Origin: an uncultured Eubacteriales bacterium
GTDB taxonomy: Bacteria > Bacillota > Clostridia > Oscillospirales > CAG-382
Direction of reading: 5' to 3'
DNA: 19,982 nt
Assembly (NCBI GenBank): GCA_900554405.1
Contig: USHI01000008.1
Coordinates: forward strand, 1-19,982
Shown here piece after piece: positions 1 to 8,681 of the stretch. Position 1 is the first letter of the stretch; each line of letters starts with the position of its first letter. The position numbers and the translations under genes were made by a program. Under the pieces are notes generated by a model that was given only the letters and a program-made list of their open reading frames with translations, was not told where the DNA came from and did no database searches.

Positions 1-720
1 AGAAAGCATTGCCGCGCCGGCGCCGCATTTCAGCAGCGAATCGCGCATATCCGCGGTTTCGGGACAAAGCGCCGAAACAACCGGCACAAACGAATTTCCC
101 ATGTGCTTGCAGATATCAGCACCGTTCGACAGCGCTTCGAGAAACCCGGTCGTATGGTCTGTCGGCGCGAGAGAAGCACGGTCGTAAGCGGCATAGACCT
201 CGCCCGTGGAAAGCCTGCCGGCGCCGATGGCAATAACGATAAACAGCTCCATATCCCCTGCGATCGGGGTTATGATCTCGCCACGTCCTTCGCACAGCGC
301 AGGCTTGCCGTACAGGCAGAAGGGCACATCCGATCCGACCTCCGCGGCGACACGTATCAGTTCATCGAAATCAAGCGGAGCGCCGTAAATGGTGCTCAGG
401 CAATCGATGACCGCTGCGGCATCCGCGCTTGCGCCGCCGAGCCCCGCCGGGAACGGAATATGCTTTTGCAGCCGTATATCCGCGCCGCCCCTGATACCCG
501 CCGCTTCGAAAAACGCCTTTGCGGCACGGATACAAAGATTATCATCATTGCGCAGCGCGGGAAGATCGCAATCGAAGCTGATCCTTTCGGCACGCTCCAC
601 GGAAACTCTGTCGAAAAGCGAAACGGGCACCATGACCGAGCGTATGGAATGAAATCCGTCATCCCGCGCGGAAATTATATCAAGAGTAAGATTTACCTTC
701 GCGTAAGCTCTTACATTCAT
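1..720 (-). CDS. ispE: 4-diphosphocytidyl-2-C-methyl-D-erythritol kinase, 3' end cut by window edge
   Basis: Cytoplasmic GHMP-family kinase that phosphorylates CDP-methylerythritol with ATP in the MEP isoprenoid pathway. Reading from ATG at 720-718, 240 codons stay open to base 1 with no stop. The family is usually about 280-290 residues, so roughly 40-50 C-terminal residues lie outside. Near the N-terminus is AYAKVNLTLDI, holding the conserved Lys-Asn of the active site. The middle has the glycine-rich ATP loop PFPAGLGGASADAAAV. The visible end, GAGAAMLS, begins the third GHMP motif. The start codon lies inside the aminotransferase stop (ATGA, 4-nt overlap), so translation is probably coupled to it. 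With dxr and ispG in the same unit, this is the third MEP gene here. The identification is firm; only the C-terminus is unseen. Confidence 0.95.
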   Translation of the reverse strand, partial: MNVRAYAKVNLTLDIISARDDGFHSIRSVMVPVSLFDRVSVERAERISFDCDLPALRNDDNLCIRAAKAFFEAAGIRGGADIRLQKHIPFPAGLGGASADAAAVIDCLSTIYGAPLDFDELIRVAAEVGSDVPFCLYGKPALCEGRGEIITPIAGDMELFIVIAIGAGRLSTGEVYAAYDRASLAPTDHTTGFLEALSNGADICKHMGNSFVPVVSALCPETADMRDSLLKCGAGAAMLS

Positions 721-1886
721 AGCGCGTTTATGAACTCCTCTATTCTCAAAACGGCCTTGCGGATATGCATCGGCGAATAGGCATACGAAAGCCTTGCAAA
801 GCCCTTGCCGCTTTCGCCGAAGGCGCTGCCGGGGACAATTGCGCAGTGCTTTTCATAAAGCAGTTTTTCGCAGAATTCCTCGTCCGTCATGCCGAACTTT
901 CTGATGTCCGCAAACACATAAAACGCGCCCTCCGGCATAAATGTGTCTATACCGATCCGTTCGAGCTCCGTAACTATCAGGCGGCGGCGCCCCTCGTATT
1001 CGCCCTTCATGTATTCTATATCTCCGTCGCCGTTTTTGAGCGCTTCGATAGCGGCGTACTGCGATGTTGTCGGCGCGCACATGATCCCGAACTGGTGCAC
1101 CTTTGCCATCTGCTTTGTGATCCATTCGGGCGCAAGCGTATAACCGAGCCGCCAGCCCGTCATTGCATACGCCTTGGAAAAACCGTTCACAACAACGGTG
1201 CGTTCCCGCATACCCTCGATCGCGGCTATGGAAACATGGCGCGAGCCGTATGTCAGCTCGGCATATATCTCGTCCGAAAGCACGCAGATATTCGTTTCCG
1301 CAAGCACCGAAGCGAGCTCGCGCAGCTCGCTCTCACGCAGGCAGGCGCCCGTGGGATTGTTCGGGAAGGGCAGCACAAGAAGCTTTGTCCTTTCGGTTAT
1401 CGCCGCGCGCAGCTGCGAAGCCGTGAGCTTGAACCCGTTTTCGGGCAGCAGACGCACCGTGACCGGAGTTCCGCCCGCAAGCCTTGCAAGCGGCTCGTAG
1501 CATACGAAGCAGGGTTCGGGAATGATGACCTCATCACCCGGCGCAACAAGCGCGCGCATGGCAAGGTCTATCGCCTCGCTCCCGCCGACGGTGACGATTA
1601 TTTCGGTTTCCGGATCATATTGCAGCCCGAAGCGCCTGTTCTGGTATTCGCTGATTTCCCTGCGAAATTCCAGCATGCCGTTATTTGAAGTATAGTATGT
1701 AAGCCCTTCCTCCAATGACCGTATCCCGGCATCGCGGATATGCCACGGCGTAACAAAATCCGGCTGACCGACGGTAAGCGAAACAACATCCTTCATTTCA
1801 TCCAGAATATCGAAAAACTTCCGTATTCCGGAGGGCTTTATTTCGGTTATCGTCGGGTTCAGGGCTTTTTCGTAATTGAAGCTCAC
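717..1886 (-). CDS. Class I/II PLP-dependent aminotransferase (PatA/AlaT-like)
   Basis: Fold-type I aminotransferase of 389 residues, the usual length. Visible motifs are VSLTVGQPDF near residue 36, TYYTSNNG near 63 (substrate-side tyrosines), FPNNPTG at 174-180 with the conserved Asn177, Asp205 and Tyr208 in LSDEIYAELTY, the PLP lysine Lys238 in NGFSKAYAMTGWRLGY, and a C-terminal ARLSY holding the arginine expected to bind the substrate carboxylate. The family includes aspartate, aromatic and alanine aminotransferases (PatA, AraT, AlaT), and sequence alone does not settle the substrate. It starts at GTG 1886-1884, overlapping the lrp stop by 4 nt (GTGA), with AGAGGA a good distance upstream. 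Its position directly after an Lrp-type regulator resembles alaR-alaT of B. subtilis, which makes alanine or a related amino acid a reasonable guess. Confidence 0.92.
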   Translation of the reverse strand: MSFNYEKALNPTITEIKPSGIRKFFDILDEMKDVVSLTVGQPDFVTPWHIRDAGIRSLEEGLTYYTSNNGMLEFRREISEYQNRRFGLQYDPETEIIVTVGGSEAIDLAMRALVAPGDEVIIPEPCFVCYEPLARLAGGTPVTVRLLPENGFKLTASQLRAAITERTKLLVLPFPNNPTGACLRESELRELASVLAETNICVLSDEIYAELTYGSRHVSIAAIEGMRERTVVVNGFSKAYAMTGWRLGYTLAPEWITKQMAKVHQFGIMCAPTTSQYAAIEALKNGDGDIEYMKGEYEGRRRLIVTELERIGIDTFMPEGAFYVFADIRKFGMTDEEFCEKLLYEKHCAIVPGSAFGESGKGFARLSYAYSPMHIRKAVLRIEEFINAL

Positions 1887-2362
1887 CAGGAATTTCCTCT
1901 TTTATCTGTCTTTTCGGAGCAGTAGACCACTCCGTTTTCTTTATATTTCTGCAATTCGAAATGTGTAGCCGTCGCTGTCACGCCTTCTATCGTGGCAAGC
2001 TTTTCGGCGACGAACAGCGCGACATCGCGCATATTCGCGCATTCGACGGTTATGGCAAGGTCGAACCCGCCGGACATAAGGCTCACGGAGCGAACCTCCG
2101 GAAAATGGCACACCCTTTCGGCAACGGCATCAAAGCCCTTGTCGCGCTGGGGAATGGTTTTCAGCTCTATAAGCGCGCTAACGGTGTTCTTGCCCGTGCG
2201 GCCCCAATCCACAACCGTGCGGTAGGCGGCGATAGTGCCGTCGGCTTCGCATTCGGCAATGATACGGTCCACCTCCGAAAGCTCTATTCCGAGCATCGTG
2301 GCGATATCCGCATGTGTAAGCCGTGCATCGCGTTCGAGATATTCAAGTATGCGTTCCTTCAT
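1883..2362 (-). CDS. Lrp/AsnC family transcriptional regulator
   Basis: Small DNA-binding regulator of 159 residues, typical for the family. The N-terminal part (about residues 1-55) is a winged helix-turn-helix, with LTHADIATMLGIELSEVDRI forming the HTH and IAAYRTVVDW the linker strand. The rest (about 60-150) is the RAM ligand-sensing, oligomerising domain, seen as ALIELKT, then the SLMSGGFDLAITVECANM turn, and ATHFELQKYKENGVVY at the end. Lrp proteins form dimers to octamers and sense amino acids. The start is ATG 2362-2360 with AAAGGA upstream; that SD overlaps the stop of the preceding PHP gene. It runs into the aminotransferase with a 4-nt overlap, so the pair is made together. By analogy with Lrp-aminotransferase pairs it may control its own unit and the aminotransferase; that is inference, as no operator is evident. 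Confidence 0.9.
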   Translation of the reverse strand: MKERILEYLERDARLTHADIATMLGIELSEVDRIIAECEADGTIAAYRTVVDWGRTGKNTVSALIELKTIPQRDKGFDAVAERVCHFPEVRSVSLMSGGFDLAITVECANMRDVALFVAEKLATIEGVTATATHFELQKYKENGVVYCSEKTDKRGNSW

Positions 2363-2375
2363 TTTTATATTCCTT

Positions 2376-3209
2376 TCAGAAAGTATTGATCCCGATACGG
2401 GATTTGACCCGGTTTTTGAAGACCGTTATGTATTTGAATCCGATATCCGCAAGCATTTCCGCGGATTCTCTTATGCCGGCGCCTATATCGCGCGCGTGGT
2501 GCGCATCGCTCCCGAGCGTGATATCCCTTCCGCCGAGCTCGTAATAGAATTCAAGCAGATCGCGTGCGGGCAGGCATTCGCCCATTATCTGCCGCAGTCC
2601 GCTCGTGTTGCATTCAAGCGTTATGCCGCGTTCGATAAGCGCACGCAGCACCGGTTCGAAATATTCGCGCCCGCGGGAAGCAATATCCGGGAAATCGGTT
2701 ATCCCCTGTTTCAGAAAATAGCGCTTCGGATAGGTGATATGCGTGAGAATATCGAATTTCCCCCACCTCACCGTATCCTCCAGCTCCGAAAGATACCTTT
2801 CCCACAGCGATTCGACCTCCCCGCGGGAAAGCGAAACAAGATCGGTATCCGCGAAATCTATTATCCCGCGTACCGCATGGACCGAGCCGAGAACGATATC
2901 GTAATCCCTTCCGTCAAGCAGTTCTTCGGCTTCGGCGGGCATATGTGTCGCCTGACCGAGCTCTATCCCGTACAGCAGCGAAAGTCTGCCGGAAAACTCC
3001 TCGCGGCAGGTCATTATATCACGCCGCACGGATTCGTGGTCGAGCGGGGGAAAATAGCCCTCGTAAATGCCGTCGATATCGAAATGGTCGGTCACGGCAA
3101 GAGTTGTCACACCGCGTTCAACAGCCGCAAGGCAAAGCTCGCGCACTGTGCTGCCGCGCCCGTGCTTTATATCGCCGGAATATTCGGAATGTGTATGCAG
3201 ATCTGTCAT
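2376..3209 (-). CDS. PHP-domain phosphatase, histidinol-phosphatase (HisJ) type
   Basis: Metal-dependent phosphoesterase of 277 residues with the complete PHP ligand set: His5 and His7 in DLHTHSEYS, Asp41-His42 in VTDHFDID, Glu83 in GIELGQ, His111 in GSVHAVR, His157 in DILTHITY, and Asp235 and His237 in LGSDAHHARDIG. Size and motif spacing match HisJ, the histidinol-phosphate phosphatase of Bacillota (eighth step of histidine synthesis). No other his gene is in view, so it could instead act on another phosphomonoester. The start is ATG 3209-3207 with GGAG about 7 nt upstream, 16 nt after the polC stop, so it is probably cotranscribed with polC. PHP family membership is firm; the histidine role is likely but unproven. 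Confidence 0.88.
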   Translation of the reverse strand: MTDLHTHSEYSGDIKHGRGSTVRELCLAAVERGVTTLAVTDHFDIDGIYEGYFPPLDHESVRRDIMTCREEFSGRLSLLYGIELGQATHMPAEAEELLDGRDYDIVLGSVHAVRGIIDFADTDLVSLSRGEVESLWERYLSELEDTVRWGKFDILTHITYPKRYFLKQGITDFPDIASRGREYFEPVLRALIERGITLECNTSGLRQIMGECLPARDLLEFYYELGGRDITLGSDAHHARDIGAGIRESAEMLADIGFKYITVFKNRVKSRIGINTF

Positions 3210-3225
3210 TTTTTGCTCCGCAAGC

Positions 3226-6200
3226 TTAAAACATTGTCACCTGATCGGATTCCGGCATATCGCCCAGACATCCGTTTTTATCCAGGAGCTCCATAATGGC
3301 TTTGTTTACCGAAGCCTTCACACGCAGCTCCTCCACCGTTGTCGCTTCGCCCTTTTTGACGGTATCGACTATCTTGAATGCGACCGATTCGCCGAGCCCG
3401 TTCAGCGAGCAGAGCGGCAGCCTGATCTTTCCGTTCTCCGGAACGAACATCTTTGCTTCCGACTTGCCGACAAGCACCGGCAGGAAACCGATCCCACGGG
3501 CAAACATTTCGAGCACGCAGCGCAGGAACACTATCGCATCGGCTTCCTTTGCCGTCGGGTTCGGCATTGCCTGAATGGCTTTCAGGCGTTCCTCTATCTT
3601 TGCCCTGCCGCTCATGACAAGCTCGCCGTCGAAATTATCCGCCTTTACGGAAAAATATGTCGCGTAATAGGCTATGGGGTGATACACCTTGAACCACCCG
3701 AGCCGCAGTGATGCAATGGTATACGCCGCGGCGTGCGCCTTCGGGAACATATACTGTATTTTGTTGCAGCTCGTGATATACCATTCGGGGACATCATGCG
3801 CACGCATTTCGGCTTCGATATCCGGCGTGAGCCCCTTGCCCTTGCGGGTGCGTTCCATCGCATTGAAGGCGACGGCGGAATCCAGCCCCTTTTGGATAAG
3901 GTAAAGCATGATACTGTCACGCGTACCGATAATCTGATCGATCGTGCAGGTGCCGCTTTCGATAAGGTCCTTGCCGTTGCCGAGCCAGATGCCTGTCCCG
4001 TGGGAAAGCCCGGATATCTGCAAAAGGTCGGCAAAGGTCTTGGGCTTCGCATCGAGTATCATCTGTATGGCATAATCGGTGCCGAATTCCGGCAGCCCGA
4101 GCGTACCTATTTTGCACCCGATCTGCTCCGGAGTGACACCGAGCGGCTTTGTGGAGGCAAAAAGCTCGATAACGTTTTTGTCGTTCATCGGGACGGTGCG
4201 AACGTCGATCCCCGAAAACTGCTGCAATATGCGGTAAAATGTCGGCACATCGTGGCCGAGGATATCCAGCTTCAAAAGCGTATCATGAAGATATTCAAAA
4301 GCGAAATGCGTTGTTATAACGCCGCTTTCCGCCTTGTTTGCCGGATATTGCACAGGGGTAAAATCGTAAATCTCGTATTCCTTCGGGATAACGACTATAC
4401 CGCCCGGATGCTGGCCCGTTGTTCTGCGGACGCCGACAAAGCCGTAAGCAAGCCGTGCCTGCTCCGCCCGGGTGAGGCTTTCGCCCTTATCCTCCAAAAA
4501 CTTCTTTACAAAGCCGTAGCAGTTTTTATCCTGCAATGCCGCAACCGTGCCGGCGCGGAATATATTTTCCGAGCCGAAAAGAACTTCCGTATATTTATGC
4601 GCTTCGGACTGGACATCGCCGGAAAAGTTCAGGTCGATATCCGGTGCCTTTTCGCCGTGGAAGCCGAGAAATGTCTCGAACGGTATATCGTGCCCGTCCG
4701 GACGCATAGGTGTGCCGCATTCGGGACAGGGCTTATCATCCAGATCGAATCCGCTGCCCACGGAACCGTCGGTTATAAATTCGGAATATTTGCAGTTCGG
4801 GCAGACGTAATGCGGCGGGAGCGGGTTTACCTCGGATATCTTTGCAAGCGTTGCGATAAAGGACGAACCGACCGACCCGCGCGAACCGACGAGATAACCG
4901 TGTTCCTCGCTGTTCTGCACAAGTCGGCGGGCTATGACATAAAGCACGGCATAGCCGTTCTTTATAACCGAATTCAGCTCCTTGTCCATACGGTTTTTGA
5001 CAAGCTCGGGCAGAACGCCGTTGTGCCCGTACATTTCCATCGCCGTTTTGTGGCAGATATCCTGCAATTCCTCCTCGGCGCCTTCTATCTTCGGGGTGTA
5101 TGTCCCATCCGGGATCGGCTTGATATCCTCGAAATCCGCAATGATCTTTTTGGGATTTTCGATAACGACACGCCTTGCCTCCTCCTCGCCGAGGTAGGAA
5201 AATTCGCGAAGCATTTCCTCCGTGGTGCGGAAGTAAAGCTTTGTTTCGCGGAAGGCATCCGAAAACTTCATGCCGAACATCATTATCTGGCGATATATTT
5301 CGTCCTCCGGATCCATGAAATGGACATCGCCCGTGGCGACGACCGGCTTTTTCTGCTTTTTCGCAAGCGAAATTATCGTTTTTACATTTTCGTGGAGCTG
5401 TGCAACAGCCTCATCCCTGTTGTTGGAAAGGCGGTTCTCATCCACGAGGAAGCCGTTGTTGCTGTCCGGCTGAATTTCGAGATAATCGTAAAAATCGGCG
5501 ATACGGAGAAGCTCACCGAACGTTTTGTTTTCGAGTATGGCGGAATAAAGCTCGCCGCCCGCACAGGCGGAGCCGATAACAAGCCCTTCGCGATATTCGG
5601 AAAGCAGCGTTTTCGGTATTCTCGGATGACCTCTGAAATAATCTATATACGACTTCGAAACGATCTTATAAAGATTTTTCAGCCCGACGGCGTTCTTTAC
5701 AAGTATGACAATGTGATAGGTTTTGAGCTTTGTCGGGTCGCAATGCTGAGCCATCGCGACATTCATTTCGTTGATATTATGTATGCCGTTTGCCGCAAGC
5801 TTTTCCGCCATGCAGGCAAATATTCTGGCAAGCATTTCGGTATCGGCATCCGCCTTGTGGTGATCGAACCCGCCGAGCTTGTAATACCTTGCAAGCGTGT
5901 CCAGCTTGTGGTTGCTGACATCCGAATTTATAAACCGCGAAAGAGCGACGGTGTCCAAATAAGGATTGTTAAAGGGAATGCCGTTTTCGGCGGCGACGCG
6001 GCTGATAAAGGAAATATCGAAGTTCGCGTTATGAGCGACAAGCATCCTTTTCCCGCTGAATTCCAAAAACGCCTTTACCGCTTCCCTCTCGCACGGGGCT
6101 CCGGCGACCATTTCGTCCGTAATACCGGTCAGTTCGGTGATATTTGCAGGTATCGGCATACCGGGATCGACAAATGTAGAAAAGGAATCGGTTATTTCGC

Positions 6201-7635
6201 CGTTTTTATATTTAAGTGCGCCGATCTGGGTTATTCCGCAGGTCTTGAAGGAAAGCCCCGTCGTTTCTATATCGAAGATGATAAATTCATCCTGCGTGAA
6301 ATCGATATTGTTTTTTTCGTCATAATGAAAAACCGCACGGGAGGTATCATCCGCAAGATACCCTTCGATCCCGTATATCGGCTTGACATTCGGGTGCTTT
6401 TTCGCCGCCGACATGACTATCGGATAAGCCTGCAACGTGCCGTGGTCGGTAAAAGCAACGGCGGGCATACCCCATTCGTCGGCGCGGGCGATGATATCCG
6501 TCGGGTCGGCAAGCGCATCGAGCGCGGACATATTCGTGTGGAGATGCAGCTCCACGCGTTTTTCCTCCGCCTTATCCTGCCTGCCGTAAACCTTGCAGCC
6601 GCAGATCGCCTTGACGTTTATCGTAAGCTCGGAATCCTCGACCATCGTTTTTGTTTCGCGGTCGAAAATACGGCGGTGGTCGGCTCTGCCGTAAACGATC
6701 ATATAAGCGGGCGCCTTCGGAAGCTTGGGCGCTTCGCTCTTCGGACAGGAGAAGCTCGCGGTTATCGAGCCTTCCAGATCGGTAAGATAAAGGGTATAGG
6801 TTATCTTATCGCCCTCGTAATTATCCTTGCTCTCTGTCAGAAACAGCTTGCCGCCGACGCAAACCGTGCTTCCCGCCTCGATACGGGTTATCGGCGTGAG
6901 CGCCCAGCTTTTACGTTCGCCCATTATGGGCACAAGTTCGGTTATATCCAATGTCAGCCTGCCGACATGGACAAGCCGCTTCCCGTCCGATTCGAAATAT
7001 TCCGGTTCGGCGGAAATAATGTTTTCCAGCGAGGCACGCGGAACGGGCTTGTCTGCCGATTCGAGCTCTATCGCTTCCTTTTGTGCGGAAAGCGAATCCA
7101 AAAGCTGCGCGGAAAGGATATCCGTGCGATCGTTGCGGTATTCGGAGGGATTTATCTCCTCATATTCGAAGTCGACGGTGATCGCTTCGTCAAAGCGTTC
7201 TCGAACGCACTGCATTATAAACAGCCTTGCGCCGTTTTCCTCGGGTATGGCCGCGCTGACATTCGGGCGCAGCCTTATAACCGCACGGTGAGTACCGTCA
7301 TTATAAAAATACTCCGCGCCGTCGAAAAAGCCGTAATCAAGCTTTGAAACACGTTTTAACGTTTCGATAACGCCTTCCATGTATTCCGCACGGAACCGGC
7401 AGGATAAAAAATGCGGGAATATCTGTGTGCCGGAAAGCCGATATGCCTCGGTTATCCTGTCCTCCAAAGCAAAAAGCTCCTCCGGAGCGCAGTATTCCGA
7501 CATTTCCGCCTTGACGGCGATCCGCTGCTTTTCCTTGTCCACAAAAACGGAAAAGTCCTTTATTCGGTTTATCACCGCCTTTTCGGTGCCCGAAAAAACG
7601 GCTTTCTTGAATTTTCCGATAAATCCGTCAGCCAT
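3226..7635 (-). CDS. polC: DNA polymerase III alpha subunit, PolC type (with 3'-5' exonuclease)
   Basis: Main replicative DNA polymerase of low-GC Gram-positives, about 1470 residues, full length. In order: N-terminal domain (1-220); OB fold (about 235-345); PHP domain starting at RVELHLHTNMS (361) with FTDHG and YGIEGYL; the inserted DnaQ-like proofreading exonuclease (about 450-615) with DIETTG, VAHNANFD and HHKADADTEM; resumed PHP with ATGDVHF (768-773); a zinc-binding site CPNC...CPEC (946-974); and the polymerase core with catalytic PDIDLNF (999-1005) and LLKLDILGHD. A TTG (7638) directly precedes an ATG (7635). I chose the ATG because AAAGGA lies 8 nt upstream. It starts 8 nt inside ispG. 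Gene order rseP-ispG-polC is common in Clostridia. Confidence 0.98.
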   Translation of the reverse strand: MADGFIGKFKKAVFSGTEKAVINRIKDFSVFVDKEKQRIAVKAEMSEYCAPEELFALEDRITEAYRLSGTQIFPHFLSCRFRAEYMEGVIETLKRVSKLDYGFFDGAEYFYNDGTHRAVIRLRPNVSAAIPEENGARLFIMQCVRERFDEAITVDFEYEEINPSEYRNDRTDILSAQLLDSLSAQKEAIELESADKPVPRASLENIISAEPEYFESDGKRLVHVGRLTLDITELVPIMGERKSWALTPITRIEAGSTVCVGGKLFLTESKDNYEGDKITYTLYLTDLEGSITASFSCPKSEAPKLPKAPAYMIVYGRADHRRIFDRETKTMVEDSELTINVKAICGCKVYGRQDKAEEKRVELHLHTNMSALDALADPTDIIARADEWGMPAVAFTDHGTLQAYPIVMSAAKKHPNVKPIYGIEGYLADDTSRAVFHYDEKNNIDFTQDEFIIFDIETTGLSFKTCGITQIGALKYKNGEITDSFSTFVDPGMPIPANITELTGITDEMVAGAPCEREAVKAFLEFSGKRMLVAHNANFDISFISRVAAENGIPFNNPYLDTVALSRFINSDVSNHKLDTLARYYKLGGFDHHKADADTEMLARIFACMAEKLAANGIHNINEMNVAMAQHCDPTKLKTYHIVILVKNAVGLKNLYKIVSKSYIDYFRGHPRIPKTLLSEYREGLVIGSACAGGELYSAILENKTFGELLRIADFYDYLEIQPDSNNGFLVDENRLSNNRDEAVAQLHENVKTIISLAKKQKKPVVATGDVHFMDPEDEIYRQIMMFGMKFSDAFRETKLYFRTTEEMLREFSYLGEEEARRVVIENPKKIIADFEDIKPIPDGTYTPKIEGAEEELQDICHKTAMEMYGHNGVLPELVKNRMDKELNSVIKNGYAVLYVIARRLVQNSEEHGYLVGSRGSVGSSFIATLAKISEVNPLPPHYVCPNCKYSEFITDGSVGSGFDLDDKPCPECGTPMRPDGHDIPFETFLGFHGEKAPDIDLNFSGDVQSEAHKYTEVLFGSENIFRAGTVAALQDKNCYGFVKKFLEDKGESLTRAEQARLAYGFVGVRRTTGQHPGGIVVIPKEYEIYDFTPVQYPANKAESGVITTHFAFEYLHDTLLKLDILGHDVPTFYRILQQFSGIDVRTVPMNDKNVIELFASTKPLGVTPEQIGCKIGTLGLPEFGTDYAIQMILDAKPKTFADLLQISGLSHGTGIWLGNGKDLIESGTCTIDQIIGTRDSIMLYLIQKGLDSAVAFNAMERTRKGKGLTPDIEAEMRAHDVPEWYITSCNKIQYMFPKAHAAAYTIASLRLGWFKVYHPIAYYATYFSVKADNFDGELVMSGRAKIEERLKAIQAMPNPTAKEADAIVFLRCVLEMFARGIGFLPVLVGKSEAKMFVPENGKIRLPLCSLNGLGESVAFKIVDTVKKGEATTVEELRVKASVNKAIMELLDKNGCLGDMPESDQVTMF

Positions 7636-8680
7636 CAAGCAAATCCTTTACTCCCTTTACAAGGGCGTTTACTATTTCATCCTCCGGTATCTTTCCGATG
7701 ACCCTTCCGCCTGCAAAAAGCAGCCCTTCCCCGTTGCCGCAGGCAACACCGATATCGGCGTGCTTTGCCTCCCCGGGGCCGTTCACCGCGCAGCCCATAC
7801 AGGCGACGGTTATACGCCGGTTTGTCTTTATGCCGGAAAGTGCTTCTTCCAGCCGCGCCACCATCGGGATAAGCGCGGTATTCGTACGCCCGCAGGTCGG
7901 GCAGGAGATTATATCCACTCCCCCGCCGATACCGCAGCAGAAGAGTATATCCCTTGCGGCATATACTTCCTTCACGGGATCGTCCGTGAGTGAAACGCGC
8001 ACCGTATCACCGATGCCGTCCAAAAGCAAAGCCCCTATCCCGACTGCGGATTTGATGCTTCCGCGCCGGACATCGCCTGTTTCCGTCACTCCGATATGGA
8101 GCGGGTAATCGCAGCTTTCGTATAATATGCGGGAAGCGCGGACCATTGTCGGCACATCAGAGCTCTTCACCGAAAGCACTATATTGCAGAAATCGAATTC
8201 CTCCAACATACGTGTGTTGTCCAGCGCACTTTCGGCAAGCGCTTCGGGTGTCGCGCCGCCGTATTTTTCGAGCAGGCGCGGTTCCACGCTGCCGCTGTTT
8301 ATGCCGATACGGATCGGTATATCGCGCCTTTTGCATTCGAGCGCGACTTTTTTTATGTTTTCTTTATCTCCGATATTGCCGGGATTTATGCGGATCTTGG
8401 ATATCCCGCGTTCCGCCGCAGCCAGTGCAAGGCGGTAATCGAAATGTATATCCGCCACAAGCGGGAGAGAAACATTTTCCGCATAGAAGGGTATCGCCTC
8501 CGCCGCATCCATATCGTTCACCGTGAAGCGGACAATATCGCACCCCGCCGCGGCAAGCGCGCGTATCTGTGCAAGCGTTGCTTCCCTGTCGGCGGTTTTG
8601 GTATTTGTCATGGATTGAACGGCAATACGGTTTCCGCCGCCGATGACGGTATTGCCGATCCTGACCTTTTTTGTTGCCAT
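7628..8680 (-). CDS. ispG: 4-hydroxy-3-methylbut-2-en-1-yl diphosphate synthase (IspG/GcpE)
   Basis: Penultimate MEP-pathway enzyme. It reductively converts methylerythritol cyclodiphosphate to HMBPP using a [4Fe-4S] cluster and an electron donor such as flavodoxin or ferredoxin. It has 350 residues in the short bacterial form without the plant insertion. The N-terminal TIM barrel shows VQSMTNTKTAD, LVADIHFDYRLAL and KIRINPGNIG. The cluster ligands are all present: Cys260 and Cys263 in SCPTCGRT, and Cys297 and Glu304 in CMGCAVNGPGEA. I chose ATG 8680-8678 (MATKKVRIGN) over an upstream TTG at 8698, because family members begin with this strand and the ATG sits one base after the rseP stop (TGAAATG). 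The nearest SD-like sequence is only GTGGGG, so it probably depends on coupling to rseP. Its last 8 nt overlap polC. Confidence 0.97.
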   Translation of the reverse strand: MATKKVRIGNTVIGGGNRIAVQSMTNTKTADREATLAQIRALAAAGCDIVRFTVNDMDAAEAIPFYAENVSLPLVADIHFDYRLALAAAERGISKIRINPGNIGDKENIKKVALECKRRDIPIRIGINSGSVEPRLLEKYGGATPEALAESALDNTRMLEEFDFCNIVLSVKSSDVPTMVRASRILYESCDYPLHIGVTETGDVRRGSIKSAVGIGALLLDGIGDTVRVSLTDDPVKEVYAARDILFCCGIGGGVDIISCPTCGRTNTALIPMVARLEEALSGIKTNRRITVACMGCAVNGPGEAKHADIGVACGNGEGLLFAGGRVIGKIPEDEIVNALVKGVKDLLDG

Positions 8681-8681
8681 T

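Noticed and set aside
765..1688. Plus-strand frame of 307 codons opposite the aminotransferase
   Set aside because: No family resemblance, no credible ribosome binding site, and it fully overlaps a clear aminotransferase. It is a shadow frame.
2235..3296. Plus-strand frame of 353 codons opposite the PHP phosphatase
   Set aside because: It crosses gene boundaries on the real coding strand and shows no domain; the minus strand has all PHP ligands.
3733..7347. Plus-strand open frame of 1204 codons opposite polC
   Set aside because: Its translation has no recognisable domain and is rich in Arg, Cys and Ile as expected from reading a biased gene backwards. polC on the other strand is unmistakable. 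Long antisense frames are common opposite long biased genes.
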